A stretch of 34,517 nucleotides of DNA from Paenibacillus mangrovi (GCF_022898935.1 NZ_JALIRP010000022.1:1-34517); one strand, 5' to 3'. Positions 23,819-33,281 are shown, counted from the stretch's first letter. Notes: a model not told the origin generated them from the letters alone. Numbers and translations are program-made.

Positions 23819-25015
23819 TTAACCCACAGACATATCTGTGACTGGTTTTCTTCGTTCATAGGCAAAAGCAATCATTACCGCCCCTAGGATAGCACAAATC
23901 ATGTACATAAACGAATAGGAGGATAGATCAGCGACCGATCCCATCAACACTCCACCCAGAGATACACCCATATCTGCTGTCGCAATAAATAAACCGATTA
24001 ATACATTCCGATTCAGCTGTGGCAACACAAAGGATAAATAGGTGGTTAACGTCGGATAGAGAATGGATTGAGCGATACCCATCAAGATTGCCCCCACATA
24101 CAAAAGGACAGCTCCTCCTGTGATTGCCCAACTTACACACAGTGCGGCTATTGCCAACAGGAACATCGTTCCCATGATAAAAGGTGCGTGCCACCTGCCG
24201 TCAGAAGGGATTTTTTTGCGTAGCAACATCCGGGCCAGCACAACAGTTCCTGCCTGAAGCATCAGATAGATCCCCGCTTTGCCGCTTGGTAATTGACTGG
24301 CGTACAGGGGAATAAAGGTCGTGATGGCACCGAACACAATGGAAGCACTAAGCATCAATAAACTGCATCTAAACAAGAATGGATTTTGCAACAATTGACG
24401 AAAGGATTGAGCCAGGCTTACATTCTGCTCCGATGGATATCCGGCAGGATGCTGCTCTTTGCTCTTGTCCATCTTGGCGGTATATCCGAAGATGCCTGTA
24501 CAGACGGCAATACCGATCAGAACGACTGTAAAATAATCCATGCTACCTGTCTGCCAAATCCATAGCGCCAAAACAGGACCCACAATGCCGGGAATATAAC
24601 TGAACAACGAATAATAGGAAATGCCCTGGGAACGGTCTTTCTCCGGCAGGGCATCTATAATGCCAATCTGCAAAGCCATGGAAAAGAAAGCGGTCGATAC
24701 CCCCTGTAAAATACGAGCAACCAGATAGCCTCCAAGCCCCGTAAACGTGTATAAAATCAGAGCAAACCCATTGATAATCAGAATAAAACGAAGTACTTTG
24801 ATCGGTCCGCGTTTTTGAATGATATGACCTGCCCATGGCCTGAAAAACATGGCTGTAAACATATAGGCGCCCATAATCAGACCAATGGTTGTACTGCTCG
24901 CCCCCAAGGATTCACCCTGTAAAGGAATAATCACATTAAGAATTGCATTTGCACTAAAATACAGAAGTACCAGGATGTACAAACGCAGAAACGGCCATGA
25001 CATCGCTCCACTCAT
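23819..25015 (-). CDS. cntE: CntE-like MFS exporter of the opine metallophore
   Basis: The 398-residue major facilitator protein has about 12 hydrophobic segments and an MFS loop signature (FRPWAGHIIQKRGPIK between helices 2 and 3). It is the last gene of the operon, in the position of S. aureus cntE, whose product exports staphylopine. Its start overlaps the cntF stop (ATGA). By sequence alone it is a generic drug/metabolite MFS protein; the specific role comes from context. Its 3' end is the border with the phage-like debris. Confidence 0.85.
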   Translation of the reverse strand: MSGAMSWPFLRLYILVLLYFSANAILNVIIPLQGESLGASSTTIGLIMGAYMFTAMFFRPWAGHIIQKRGPIKVLRFILIINGFALILYTFTGLGGYLVARILQGVSTAFFSMALQIGIIDALPEKDRSQGISYYSLFSYIPGIVGPVLALWIWQTGSMDYFTVVLIGIAVCTGIFGYTAKMDKSKEQHPAGYPSEQNVSLAQSFRQLLQNPFLFRCSLLMLSASIVFGAITTFIPLYASQLPSGKAGIYLMLQAGTVVLARMLLRKKIPSDGRWHAPFIMGTMFLLAIAALCVSWAITGGAVLLYVGAILMGIAQSILYPTLTTYLSFVLPQLNRNVLIGLFIATADMGVSLGGVLMGSVADLSSYSFMYMICAILGAVMIAFAYERRKPVTDMSVG

Positions 25016-25776
25016 CCTTGGTCCTCCACCTGAAACGTAATTAAATAGGTTAATAATCTCCTGGCATAAACGGACTGAACATCCTTCAATTGCTCAATAG
25101 GTACCATTTCCTCAATCTGACCGTCTCTGAAAATAATAACCCTGTCGCAAATATAGGCTGCCACCTGAATATCATGCGTAATGAACACATAGCTCATCTG
25201 ATACAATTGCTTTAATTCTTTTAACAATCGCAGCACCTGAATCTGCACGGACACGTCCAGAGAACTGATGGCTTCATCGAATACAATGCAGCGGGGTTCT
25301 GTAGATAAGGCTCTTGCGATACATACTCTCTGAGCCTCTCCACCTGATAGTTCATGTGGATATTTGAGCCTGTAGGAAGAGTCTAATCCCACTTGATGCA
25401 ACAACGTATCAACCTTGCTTTGCATATCCGCTTTCACTTTTTCCTGAGCCTTTAGGGGCTCCATAATGGCTTCCTCCACCGTAAGAAACGGATTAATGGA
25501 GGACGTATAATTTTGAAATACGGCACTGATGCTGCCCATCCTCACGCGGCGATCATTCACGTTTTTTCCCTCAAATAAAATACGCCCGCGATCAGGCTTT
25601 TCAATGCCCAGAATCAGACGTCCCAATGTGGACTTGCCACTTCCACTTTCGCCGATAATGCCGAGACATTCGCCTTGCTTGCATTCAAATGCAACTTTTT
25701 TCAAAACCTGCTGCCTTTGTTTGGAGAATAATCCGTCTTGTTTATAGGACTTTTCAATCCCATCCACCTTGAGCAT
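25012..25776 (-). CDS. cntF: CntF, ATPase of the metallophore importer
   Basis: The 254-residue oligopeptide/nickel-type ABC ATPase has Walker A GESGSGKST, a Q-loop (VFQNYTSSINPF), signature LSGGEAQR and Walker B CIVFDEAISSLD, an unusual AIS in place of the common PTS. It pairs with CntD as the two ATPases of an Opp/Nik-type importer. It follows cntD without a gap (stop and start adjacent) and overlaps cntE by four bases. Confidence 0.88.
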   Translation of the reverse strand: MLKVDGIEKSYKQDGLFSKQRQQVLKKVAFECKQGECLGIIGESGSGKSTLGRLILGIEKPDRGRILFEGKNVNDRRVRMGSISAVFQNYTSSINPFLTVEEAIMEPLKAQEKVKADMQSKVDTLLHQVGLDSSYRLKYPHELSGGEAQRVCIARALSTEPRCIVFDEAISSLDVSVQIQVLRLLKELKQLYQMSYVFITHDIQVAAYICDRVIIFRDGQIEEMVPIEQLKDVQSVYARRLLTYLITFQVEDQG

Positions 25777-26586
25777 CTATGTCCCCTCCTGCATCAATTT
25801 CCTGAAATGATTGCTCAGCTCCAACCGGGTAGTAACCAAATATTGAGTATAAGTATGTTCCGGCTTCGAAAAAACAGACCGAATGTCCCCGCTTTCGACA
25901 ATGGCTCCATCTTTCATGACCATCACTTCATCCGCAATCTTCTGAACGACACCGAGGTCATGGGATATAAACAGCATGGAACAACCCATTCGTTCGCGTA
26001 GTCGAATCAATTGTTCAACCACTTCATATTGAGAGATCGTATCCAGCGCCGTTGTTGGTTCATCCGCAATGATCAGATCCGGCTCCAACACGAGTGCCAA
26101 TGCAATCATGATTCGCTGCAACATGCCACCGGATAACTGATGTGGATATTGATTGAGAATTTCTTGCGGATTCTTTAACATGACGCTTTCCATGGCGCTA
26201 ATGATCTTCCGCTCGCTCTCTCTGTTATTCCAGTTGAAATGCGTCTGGAGCGTCTCTCGAATATGGACACCGATTACACAAGAAGGATCAAATGCACTCA
26301 TGCCATTTTGCAGAATCATGCACAGGTTTTTGCCTCTTCTTCGTCTCATCTCTTGTTCAGAAAGCTGGTTCAAGTCCTCGCCTTTGAAGAGAATCGTTCC
26401 GGATAGGCGAATCCAGGGTTTATTCAAACGCATAATAGACCTGCATGTGACGGACTTGCCACTTCCGCTTTCCCCGACGATGGCCAGACAACTTCCTTGT
26501 TTGACCTGAAATGAACTGTTATGAATAATGACCTTGTCCGTATTGGCATCCCAGACCTTCAAATGTTTAACCTCTACTATATTCAT
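25777..26586 (-). CDS. cntD: CntD, ATPase of the metallophore importer
   Basis: The 269-residue ABC ATPase has Walker A GESGSGKSV, signature LSGGMLQR and Walker B LIIADEPTTALD, plus the C-terminal extension seen in Dpp/Opp-type ATPases. Its start lies inside the last codons of cntC, a 20-nt overlap in another frame, so translation is coupled. Confidence 0.88.
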   Translation of the reverse strand: MNIVEVKHLKVWDANTDKVIIHNSSFQVKQGSCLAIVGESGSGKSVTCRSIMRLNKPWIRLSGTILFKGEDLNQLSEQEMRRRRGKNLCMILQNGMSAFDPSCVIGVHIRETLQTHFNWNNRESERKIISAMESVMLKNPQEILNQYPHQLSGGMLQRIMIALALVLEPDLIIADEPTTALDTISQYEVVEQLIRLRERMGCSMLFISHDLGVVQKIADEVMVMKDGAIVESGDIRSVFSKPEHTYTQYLVTTRLELSNHFRKLMQEGT

Positions 26587-27460
26587 AGACGGTCTTTCCC
26601 ACCTCTTTTTTACGAAGCTTACCTTTGGAAGTCATCAATTTGGGGTTCAAAGCGATCTGAAGCGCATCCGATAAAAAATTAAAGGCCGACACCACAATGA
26701 CAATCGCTAGTCCAGGTGCCAACATTAACTCGGGTCTGGAGAACATGACTTCCCTTGCCTCATTCAACATCATCCCCCATTCGGCATGAGGGGCCTGTAT
26801 CCCCAAGCCCAGAAAGGAGAGCCCCGAGATTTGCAGCATCATCGAACACATGGAACCACTGGCAATTACCGCAACGTCGGCAAATGTAACCGGAACAATA
26901 TGCTTGGTTATAATTCTAAAGCTGCCGATGCCAGAGGCTTTGGCGAATTTCACATACTCCATCTCGGAGAACTGCATCACGGAAGTTCGAATGACGCGGG
27001 CAAACCATGCCCATTTCATGACCACAAACGCAATCAAAATATGTTCAAGTCCCGCGCCCAAAATACCGACCACCGCCAGTGTCATGACGTATCCCGGGAA
27101 AGAAAGCATCACATCGCAAACTCTCATGATCCAGGCATCTGTCTTTCCTTTGAAGTAACCCGCGATAAATCCGACGATAGCTCCAAGCAGAACAGACATC
27201 ATCAAGGCTACCAATACCCATAGCACACTGGGACGAATACCATAAATGAGTCTGGATAACACACATCTGCCCAAATGATCATTTCCTAACCAATAGCCCC
27301 AGGAGGAGGAAGCATATCGAAGCTTCATATTCACTTCCTCCGGGTCATGGGGGGCACACCAAGGGGCAAATATGCCCGCAGCAACAATGATTACAATGAC
27401 AGCGAGCGATGTCATCGCAAGCTTGTCTTTGCTCAAATTTCTTAATAATCGCATCAGCAT
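26567..27460 (-). CDS. cntC: CntC, permease of the metallophore importer
   Basis: The 297-residue DppC/NikC-type permease has an N-terminal helix (LAMTSLAVIVIIVAAGIFAP), a periplasmic-type segment HDPEEVNMKLRYA with WLGNDHLGRCVLSRLIYG (the standard GTDxxGRDxxSRL region), five core helices and the EAA loop (EYVKFAKASGIGSFRI). It forms the channel with CntB. The start overlaps the cntB stop (TGATG). Confidence 0.88.
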   Translation of the reverse strand: MLMRLLRNLSKDKLAMTSLAVIVIIVAAGIFAPWCAPHDPEEVNMKLRYASSSWGYWLGNDHLGRCVLSRLIYGIRPSVLWVLVALMMSVLLGAIVGFIAGYFKGKTDAWIMRVCDVMLSFPGYVMTLAVVGILGAGLEHILIAFVVMKWAWFARVIRTSVMQFSEMEYVKFAKASGIGSFRIITKHIVPVTFADVAVIASGSMCSMMLQISGLSFLGLGIQAPHAEWGMMLNEAREVMFSRPELMLAPGLAIVIVVSAFNFLSDALQIALNPKLMTSKGKLRKKEVGKTVYEYSRG

Positions 27461-28401
27461 CAGAGATCCTTTCTTAACCGGGGATTCATCGCCGCATTGA
27501 TCACGTCAGAAATCGTATTAAACAGCACAAATGTTACGGCCAAAATAAGAACATACGCCTGAATAATCGGGAAATCCCGATTGAGGATGGACCGCACGCT
27601 CAACCTTCCAAGTCCCGGCCAGGCAAACACATTTTCAATCACAACAGTACTGCCGAGCACAATGGGGATGGCCATGCAAAATATGGATACCGCCACTTGC
27701 AGTGAATTTCGTAAAATATGCAGGGTCACCTTCCGCTCACTTAAGCCGCTTGCCCTTCCATAGAGCACGTAATCCTCATTCATGTTGCTTAACATCGAAC
27801 TCCGGACCGTTCTAAAATAAATGCCTGTATAACTCACCGTAATCACGATTACTGGCAGAATGTAGCTCTTAAACGAATCCATTCCGCTCGTAGGCAACAA
27901 GTCCAGCTTGACGGACAAATACCAGATCAGGATGGCTGCGAGCCAGTAAGATGGTATGGCGGTCAGGACAAACGAGAGGCCTCTGACCGATTTATCGACG
28001 GCTCTCCCTTCTCTCATGGCACAGATCACACCCAGAAGAATAGACAACCCAATAATGAATACCGATGATACCAGCGTTAATTTTAATGTGTTCAGGAATG
28101 CAGGACCAACCAGGGACCACACCGGTTCACCGGATACATACGAGCTGCCAAAATCAAACTGCATACAGGCAATCAACCAATTCACATACTGGATGACGAA
28201 TGGTTTATCGAACCCTAATGCTTCATTGGTTTGGGCGATTAATTCATCCGTAATCTGAGGAACCTCCTGTGCCTGTAATACAACTACGGCGGGGTCCAGC
28301 AGTGAAAGGTTAATGAGTACAAACGTTATCAATGAAATGACGAACAGCAAGGGTATGGCGAGCAATATCCGTTTGACTATATAACTTCCCATATCCATCA
28401 C
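27460..28401 (-). CDS. cntB: CntB, permease of the metallophore importer
   Basis: The 313-residue DppB/NikB-type permease has the N-terminal IVKRILLAIPLLFVISLITFVL helix with the family's polar start, the FDKPFVIQYVNWL segment, and an EAA loop (EDYVLYGRASGLSERKV). An alternative start three residues later (28392) is possible. It begins four nt after the cntA stop. Confidence 0.88.
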   Translation of the reverse strand: MMDMGSYIVKRILLAIPLLFVISLITFVLINLSLLDPAVVVLQAQEVPQITDELIAQTNEALGFDKPFVIQYVNWLIACMQFDFGSSYVSGEPVWSLVGPAFLNTLKLTLVSSVFIIGLSILLGVICAMREGRAVDKSVRGLSFVLTAIPSYWLAAILIWYLSVKLDLLPTSGMDSFKSYILPVIVITVSYTGIYFRTVRSSMLSNMNEDYVLYGRASGLSERKVTLHILRNSLQVAVSIFCMAIPIVLGSTVVIENVFAWPGLGRLSVRSILNRDFPIIQAYVLILAVTFVLFNTISDVINAAMNPRLRKDL

Positions 28402-28405
28402 CGCT

Positions 28406-30022
28406 CTATTTAAAATTCATTTGCTCAAATGGCAATTCATATTGAGTCTGCTTGAATGAGATTCCGTCCAGGTTTTTGGGAGCGACGACGGTGACCCGTC
28501 CGTTGGTAATCGGAATAAACACGGCTTCATCATGGACGATTCTCATTATGTCGGCGTACAGTAATTGGCGGGATGCGTCATCTGTGGACACCATGACTTC
28601 ATCAATTTTCTTATATAGTTCTTCCGCTTGGGTAAGACCGCTTGTTGTATGTTTATAGGCGGAATCCGAAGTAAACGCAGAGATTGTACTTTGTGGATCG
28701 TACGCCAGTCCCCAGGTCTGATTGAACAACAGATCATATTCCCCGGTTGCCCTTCTGTTCGCGATCGAAGTGGATTCCTCACCAACAATCTCCAGCTGAA
28801 TGCCTAATCCTTTTAAGGCATGCTGGATCAATTCCGCCTGCGTTTTTTGCGAAGATGAATTGCTGTCATAATACAATGTCAGAGCTAATTGCTGACCATT
28901 CTTCGTTCTTACTGCCTTTCCGTTTGTTAATGTCCAACCTGCCTTTTCCAAAAGCTCTTTTGCAGTCTCGGGATTATACTCCCGCTTCTTCAATTCAACA
29001 TGGGCATAGTTAACGTTTGACGAGAATAAGGTGTCCGCTACGGTCTGTGTTCCGTTAAAAATGTCATTGCTGATCGTTTCCCGATCAATGGCAACCCATA
29101 TCGCTTCACGGACAGCCGTTTCGTGGACAGGGTTATCCATTTTGCTGCTATTGGCTACGATCATATTTGTATTCATCGCTTCACTTCGGACCACTTGGAA
29201 ATCACCCGAGTCAGCCAATTGATTCATGGCTTCAACATCAATGCTGTCCGCACCCCGATCATCGGTGAATACAAAGTTGATTTCGCCCTTCTGTAATGCC
29301 AGTAATGTCGTTTCCCCTGCCGGGAGAACCTTGGACGTGATTTTTTGGATCTCAGGTGCGCCGCCCCAGTAATCTTCATTGGCTTCAAACGTTGCATTCT
29401 CATCGATTTTATGTGCAATCAGCTTGTAGGGTCCCGTGCCGTGATAACCGCTTACCCCGTCCTTTGTGCCTCCGTTCGTAAAATCCTTGGGTGATATAAA
29501 TACATACGGTCTGGTCATGGACAGCTCCACCAGGGCTGGATAATAGGGTTCGGAAAGCACCAGTTCGAAAGTGTATTCATCCATGACTTTCGTACTTACG
29601 ATTTTGGTGGACAACTTAATCCAGGCATGTTTTTCGGCATTCGCCTGAACCGCATCGATATTTTGTTTGACCGCCTCAGCGTTAAACGGTTCACCATCAT
29701 GGAATTTCACATCTTGTCGCAAATAGAACGTATACGTTTTCCCGTCTTCGGCAATATCCCAGGATTCTGCCAGTAATGGCTTGATTCCATCGACCGTGTT
29801 TTCAACCAAAGATTCGTAAACCATCCCTTGTGCGGGCATGGAACCTGTGTACAGATGGGGATTCATATCATTAATATCCTTGGCGGATGCATATATGAGT
29901 TCAGACTTGACCTCGCTATTCGCTGACTCCTTTTTTGTCCCTTCCTCTTGCCCACATCCTGCGAGCACGGTAATGACAGACAATAACAGCAATATTAAAC
30001 CAAAAGCACTACCCTTTTTCAC
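28406..30022 (-). CDS. cntA: CntA, extracellular metallophore-metal binding lipoprotein
   Basis: The 538-residue SBP_bac_5 (Opp/Nik) solute-binding protein has a lipoprotein signal peptide; the lipobox VLAGC places lipidated Cys at residue 23. Mature-domain landmarks are NDMNPHLYTG, LAESWDIAEDGKTYTFYLR, VKFHDGEPF and GTGPYKL. In S. aureus the equivalent protein captures staphylopine complexes of Ni, Co, Zn and other metals. GTG start at 30022, with AGGAGG 7 nt before it; 40 nt after the cntM stop. Confidence 0.9.
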   Translation of the reverse strand: MKKGSAFGLILLLLSVITVLAGCGQEEGTKKESANSEVKSELIYASAKDINDMNPHLYTGSMPAQGMVYESLVENTVDGIKPLLAESWDIAEDGKTYTFYLRQDVKFHDGEPFNAEAVKQNIDAVQANAEKHAWIKLSTKIVSTKVMDEYTFELVLSEPYYPALVELSMTRPYVFISPKDFTNGGTKDGVSGYHGTGPYKLIAHKIDENATFEANEDYWGGAPEIQKITSKVLPAGETTLLALQKGEINFVFTDDRGADSIDVEAMNQLADSGDFQVVRSEAMNTNMIVANSSKMDNPVHETAVREAIWVAIDRETISNDIFNGTQTVADTLFSSNVNYAHVELKKREYNPETAKELLEKAGWTLTNGKAVRTKNGQQLALTLYYDSNSSSQKTQAELIQHALKGLGIQLEIVGEESTSIANRRATGEYDLLFNQTWGLAYDPQSTISAFTSDSAYKHTTSGLTQAEELYKKIDEVMVSTDDASRQLLYADIMRIVHDEAVFIPITNGRVTVVAPKNLDGISFKQTQYELPFEQMNFK

Positions 30023-30062
30023 AACATTTCCTCCTGATAATGAAAGATATATAAATATGTGA

Positions 30063-31364
30063 TTAGCCCCTAATGTTCGCCAGCCCTGCGCAGATCATCC
30101 GAATGTCTTCATTGAAGGATTGAACGACAAATGCATCGGACAGATCCTGATCGGCGTGAGCGCGAGCAACTTCTTGAATCTTCGCCTCATAGGTGGCAAT
30201 AAACGTATCGATGGTTGGGCAGCTAACCTGCAAATGTCTCGCAATGCCCTGAATGATTTTGATGCGGTAGTAGTCCTCCTTGGGCATTCTGGGGATGTCC
30301 AAAGATCCTTCCTGATTGACAAACATCTTCCTGAAGGGAACAGCCGAAAAGTCAAAATACTTGCCCTCCGGGTTGGGCTCCGAAAAGGGATCCATCAATA
30401 ACGAGGTGTATCGTATGTATAATAAATACTCTTGATGAATGTCCTGAAACTGACTAAAATTCTCGATATCCTGGCGTGATAAACTCTCCAATCGTACCGG
30501 ATAATTATCATCCGTCATGAATTGAAGCAGATTGACACCCTGGATACGGAGCCTATCCGTAATCGTCATAATTTCGTTCCACTGTGTCCGCATGTCCCGA
30601 ATCAAATATTGGGTTACAGGACCTTCCGGGTAGATTTTATATACATATTTCCGTGTGTCTGACGCTCCAAAGATGGCATCCAATGAAAAGTCATTCATGA
30701 ACAACGGCGGGTGCACATATAAAGAAATATTTCTCGTTTCCGCCTCGATTGGAGATGGCAAAACTTCCAGTGCAATGCCCAATTGCTCGTACATCTTGCA
30801 CAGTCTGTCCACATGTTCCGAAGGAGTAGACGTGGAACCGATATAGACCTTTTTCTTAACTCCTGTTGTAATGACATGATTGGACGGTTGATCGTTCATC
30901 CATCGGGTGTCCCCCAGATAGGTAGAGAAACTGATTACTTCTGTATCCGCATGCAACTGCCTCACATAATGGCTTACCAGCATGTTGGAGCCAAAGGTTG
31001 GAGAGATCAAAATAATGCAATTCACTTGTTTGATGAAGTTTTCCTTCATTTGTTTCAATACATCGATATAAGCATCCGTTGTCACAGCGAAAATGAGCGT
31101 ATCCCATTCGCCTTCAATGGTCTCATATCCCTTAAACACCCGATCGATGAAGCATTCACCTGCCAACGGTCGATGCTTTTCATTTTGAATGCTTGCTCCA
31201 ATGAATCCATCACTTTGCAGAACTGCTTCAAAAAAAGAGTTTGAACGCATCGATTCTCTTCCCACTATGCCTACGGTGCAATTGAATTGCCTTTTGAGCG
31301 TTACTGCCAGCTGAATGGATGCAGGGCCTGTTCCGATCAACAGCACTCGTTGAAATCCGCTCAT
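30063..31364 (-). CDS. cntM: CntM, opine (staphylopine-type) dehydrogenase
   Basis: The 433-residue enzyme has an N-terminal Rossmann fold (LLIGTGPASIQLA) and the family-specific stretches LISPTFGSNM, VISFSTYLGDTR, ETRNISLYVHPPLFMNDFSL and YFDFSAVPF. It reductively joins the CntL product to an alpha-keto acid. Aligned from memory to S. aureus CntM, Arg36 (VGRES) equals Arg33, linked to NADPH preference, and Asp152 (YLGDTR) equals Asp150, linked to pyruvate selectivity; an alanine there admits alpha-ketoglutarate. Staphylopine is therefore the predicted product. It lies 30 nt after cntL. Confidence 0.93.
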   Translation of the reverse strand: MSGFQRVLLIGTGPASIQLAVTLKRQFNCTVGIVGRESMRSNSFFEAVLQSDGFIGASIQNEKHRPLAGECFIDRVFKGYETIEGEWDTLIFAVTTDAYIDVLKQMKENFIKQVNCIILISPTFGSNMLVSHYVRQLHADTEVISFSTYLGDTRWMNDQPSNHVITTGVKKKVYIGSTSTPSEHVDRLCKMYEQLGIALEVLPSPIEAETRNISLYVHPPLFMNDFSLDAIFGASDTRKYVYKIYPEGPVTQYLIRDMRTQWNEIMTITDRLRIQGVNLLQFMTDDNYPVRLESLSRQDIENFSQFQDIHQEYLLYIRYTSLLMDPFSEPNPEGKYFDFSAVPFRKMFVNQEGSLDIPRMPKEDYYRIKIIQGIARHLQVSCPTIDTFIATYEAKIQEVARAHADQDLSDAFVVQSFNEDIRMICAGLANIRG

Positions 31365-31394
31365 ATGGACCTCTCTTTCCCAAGCTCAAACGAG

Positions 31395-32189
31395 CTATGC
31401 TTTTTGGTATAACGCAATATCGAACACATCATCCGGACGCAAGATATTGTCGACCATCTTCCATTTGCCGCTGTCGGTCTCTCTCATCGGATAGTTGAAC
31501 AACGACTTTAACTGGTTACCGTACCTCATCGCCACCACCACATGTTCATTCGTCAATGCATGCAATTGATCGAGCAGATCATATTTATTCGCAACCGTGG
31601 AACTAAAAATGATATGTGTTGCTTCTCTCGTAAAAGCAAGGTCCTGCACCAATGTTTGCTCCAAATGAATGTTCAAGCCCGCACCCAGCTTCTCCACAAC
31701 CTTCAACCCGAGTGTAATGGCTTCTTCGTCAATATCGATGCCAACTACCTCTGCCCCTGTTCGCTTAGCGATAAACAAAGGCGTCATTGGAAATGACCCG
31801 GAGCCTACCAGCAGCACTTTGGAACCCGAGGTGACATGGAAGCTACCAAACTCTTTTTCAATACATTCTTCTATGTTTTTGAAATAATCCGCGATTTCCA
31901 CATCTCCGTCTTGCAGCTTCAATGCCCGATATTTCTCCATGACCGCCACACACCGTGCAGATTTGTCTCGCAGATCAAGGACAAGTTGATGCATGCTGCC
32001 TGATTCCTGCTGATTGAGCTGTTCCCAGATTCGTTCATTTTGCTTGTCCGTTATAAACGTAGAATAGTCATCAATTAAAGCCTCCAGCTCTGAACTGTGC
32101 TGAGCCGTATGATCATATCTGCCTGCCAACTCATCGAATTTCCCGGAGAATTCACTCAAGCATGTTTGAAAATCAATCAATGTCTCCAT
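31395..32189 (-). CDS. cntL: CntL, nicotianamine-synthase-like aminobutyrate transferase
   Basis: The 264-residue protein has an N-terminal helical region (about 1-110) and a SAM-binding fold with LLVGSGSFPMTPLFIAKRTG and EVVGIDIDEEAI, the nicotianamine-synthase form of the nucleotide-binding motif. In S. aureus CntL moves one aminobutyrate from SAM onto D-histidine. ATG 32189 is preferred: AGGAGG lies 7 nt upstream. A GTG at 32207 is in frame but overlaps that site. It lies 27 nt after cntK. Confidence 0.92.
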   Translation of the reverse strand: METLIDFQTCLSEFSGKFDELAGRYDHTAQHSSELEALIDDYSTFITDKQNERIWEQLNQQESGSMHQLVLDLRDKSARCVAVMEKYRALKLQDGDVEIADYFKNIEECIEKEFGSFHVTSGSKVLLVGSGSFPMTPLFIAKRTGAEVVGIDIDEEAITLGLKVVEKLGAGLNIHLEQTLVQDLAFTREATHIIFSSTVANKYDLLDQLHALTNEHVVVAMRYGNQLKSLFNYPMRETDSGKWKMVDNILRPDDVFDIALYQKA

Positions 32190-32216
32190 TCCTTTTCCTC
32201 CTATCACTCGTCATGG

Positions 32217-33050
32217 TCATGCATCTATAAATGCTTTGCCCTGGGCCACGATTCCAACAGATCCTTCAATCGTAATTCGTTCAAGCTCTGCTCCATTCCA
32301 TTGCGCCTTCACTTTAATCGTACCACCAGGCTGCTTGATTTGCTGAACGACTTCCCTTTGCCTGCTCCATGCCAGATAGGCTCCCACGGAGGCTGTACCT
32401 GAACCGCACCCCCTTTCCCAGATCAGACTATCCAGCTGCGGGACAAATATGAGTGGTGCCAGCTCCTCCGATTGGGATTTGTATAATAAAATACCAATCA
32501 GCTTATCCCCCAAGGTTAAGCCTAATAATCGCGCCAGCGCTTGTGCCCTCTTTCTCATCGCTTCATCAAACGCTTCCACTTCGATGACGATATGGATGAA
32601 CTCCCGATACCGCACGATTACAATATCCATATCGATTCCCTCATACTTGACGGTTCGTTGTTCAATCTGCTCAGGAATGGGCATCATTACTTGGCAAAAA
32701 TATTCATTCTGCTGCTTCTTCACCTGACACCTGATTAGTTGATCTGTCCCGGAAACCTCCAAGACGATTTCTGAATAATCAGTTGATTCCACCTCTTTTT
32801 CGGACGCGATATACGCAGCCAAGGCCATGCAGGCATTCCCGCAGAACTCTCCACCGGCCATTTCCAAATAGGCAGCCGCCTCCGGTTTTATCGCTCCGCC
32901 AATGAACCCCACTTGTTCGGCGTATACGTTGTCATAGGACATAATTTGTGCGGCGATGTGTGGATATGTCTCAGCTGGATGATCCGTTTTCACCAGAACC
33001 GTCATATTTTGAGTTGGATTAAACTTGATAAAATCAATCTCCTGTATCAT
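32217..33050 (-). CDS. cntK: CntK, histidine racemase (DapF fold)
   Basis: The 277-residue diaminopimelate-epimerase-like protein retains both catalytic cysteines: Cys70 in GGEFCGNA and Cys215 in ERGCGSGTAS. In cnt clusters this enzyme converts L- to D-histidine for CntL. ATG 33050 is chosen because the conserved start IDFIKFNPTQNMTVL follows directly and AGGAG is 11 nt upstream. The frame is open to 33173, but that would run through the Zur box and promoter. First gene of the operon. Without cntK a cluster would use L-histidine (pseudopaline type), so its presence sets the stereochemistry. Confidence 0.92.
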   Translation of the reverse strand: MIQEIDFIKFNPTQNMTVLVKTDHPAETYPHIAAQIMSYDNVYAEQVGFIGGAIKPEAAAYLEMAGGEFCGNACMALAAYIASEKEVESTDYSEIVLEVSGTDQLIRCQVKKQQNEYFCQVMMPIPEQIEQRTVKYEGIDMDIVIVRYREFIHIVIEVEAFDEAMRKRAQALARLLGLTLGDKLIGILLYKSQSEELAPLIFVPQLDSLIWERGCGSGTASVGAYLAWSRQREVVQQIKQPGGTIKVKAQWNGAELERITIEGSVGIVAQGKAFIDA

Positions 33051-33110
33051 CGCAGCCGCTACTCCTATTCTTGTTATGGAATTAAGTTGAGTTAACTTTG
33101 CTATAATGCG

Positions 33111-33133
33111 TAAATAGTAATTATTACGATTAA
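33111..33133 (-). promoter_or_regulatory. Zur box of the cnt operon
   Basis: TAAATAGTAAT-T-ATTACGATTAA is a 23-bp near-perfect inverted repeat matching the Bacillales Zur consensus (TAAATCGTAAT-N-ATTACGATTTA) at all but two positions. It starts 10 nt after the -10, where a bound repressor would block initiation. Zinc-controlled expression of the metallophore operon is inferred. Confidence 0.85.
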
Positions 33134-33143
33134 TGTCGAGGGG

Positions 33144-33173
33144 AATATAGCATAATCCACTTGTGATCGTCAA
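33144..33173 (-). promoter_or_regulatory. cnt operon promoter
   Basis: On the minus strand TTGACG (33173-33168), an 18-nt spacer and TATATT (33149-33144) give a sigma-A promoter, about 95 nt ahead of the cntK start. Confidence 0.75.
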
Positions 33174-33281
33174 TAGTTATTTTAATTTCCAAAAAAGAGA
33201 GTATGCTTGTCCTTATATGCCCAGTTGGAAACAGATCTGACTATATATGGATATATTTAGGCGGAATGTATAGTTATATAT

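Noticed and set aside
23819..23840. CACAGA-TATG-TCTGTG hairpin at the cntE end as an operon terminator
   Set aside because: The stem is only six pairs, lies before the stop codon and has no T-run after it.
33051..33173. Extended cntK start at 33173
   Set aside because: The extra codons run through the Zur box and into the promoter -35; the conserved CntK N-terminus begins at 33050 with its own RBS.
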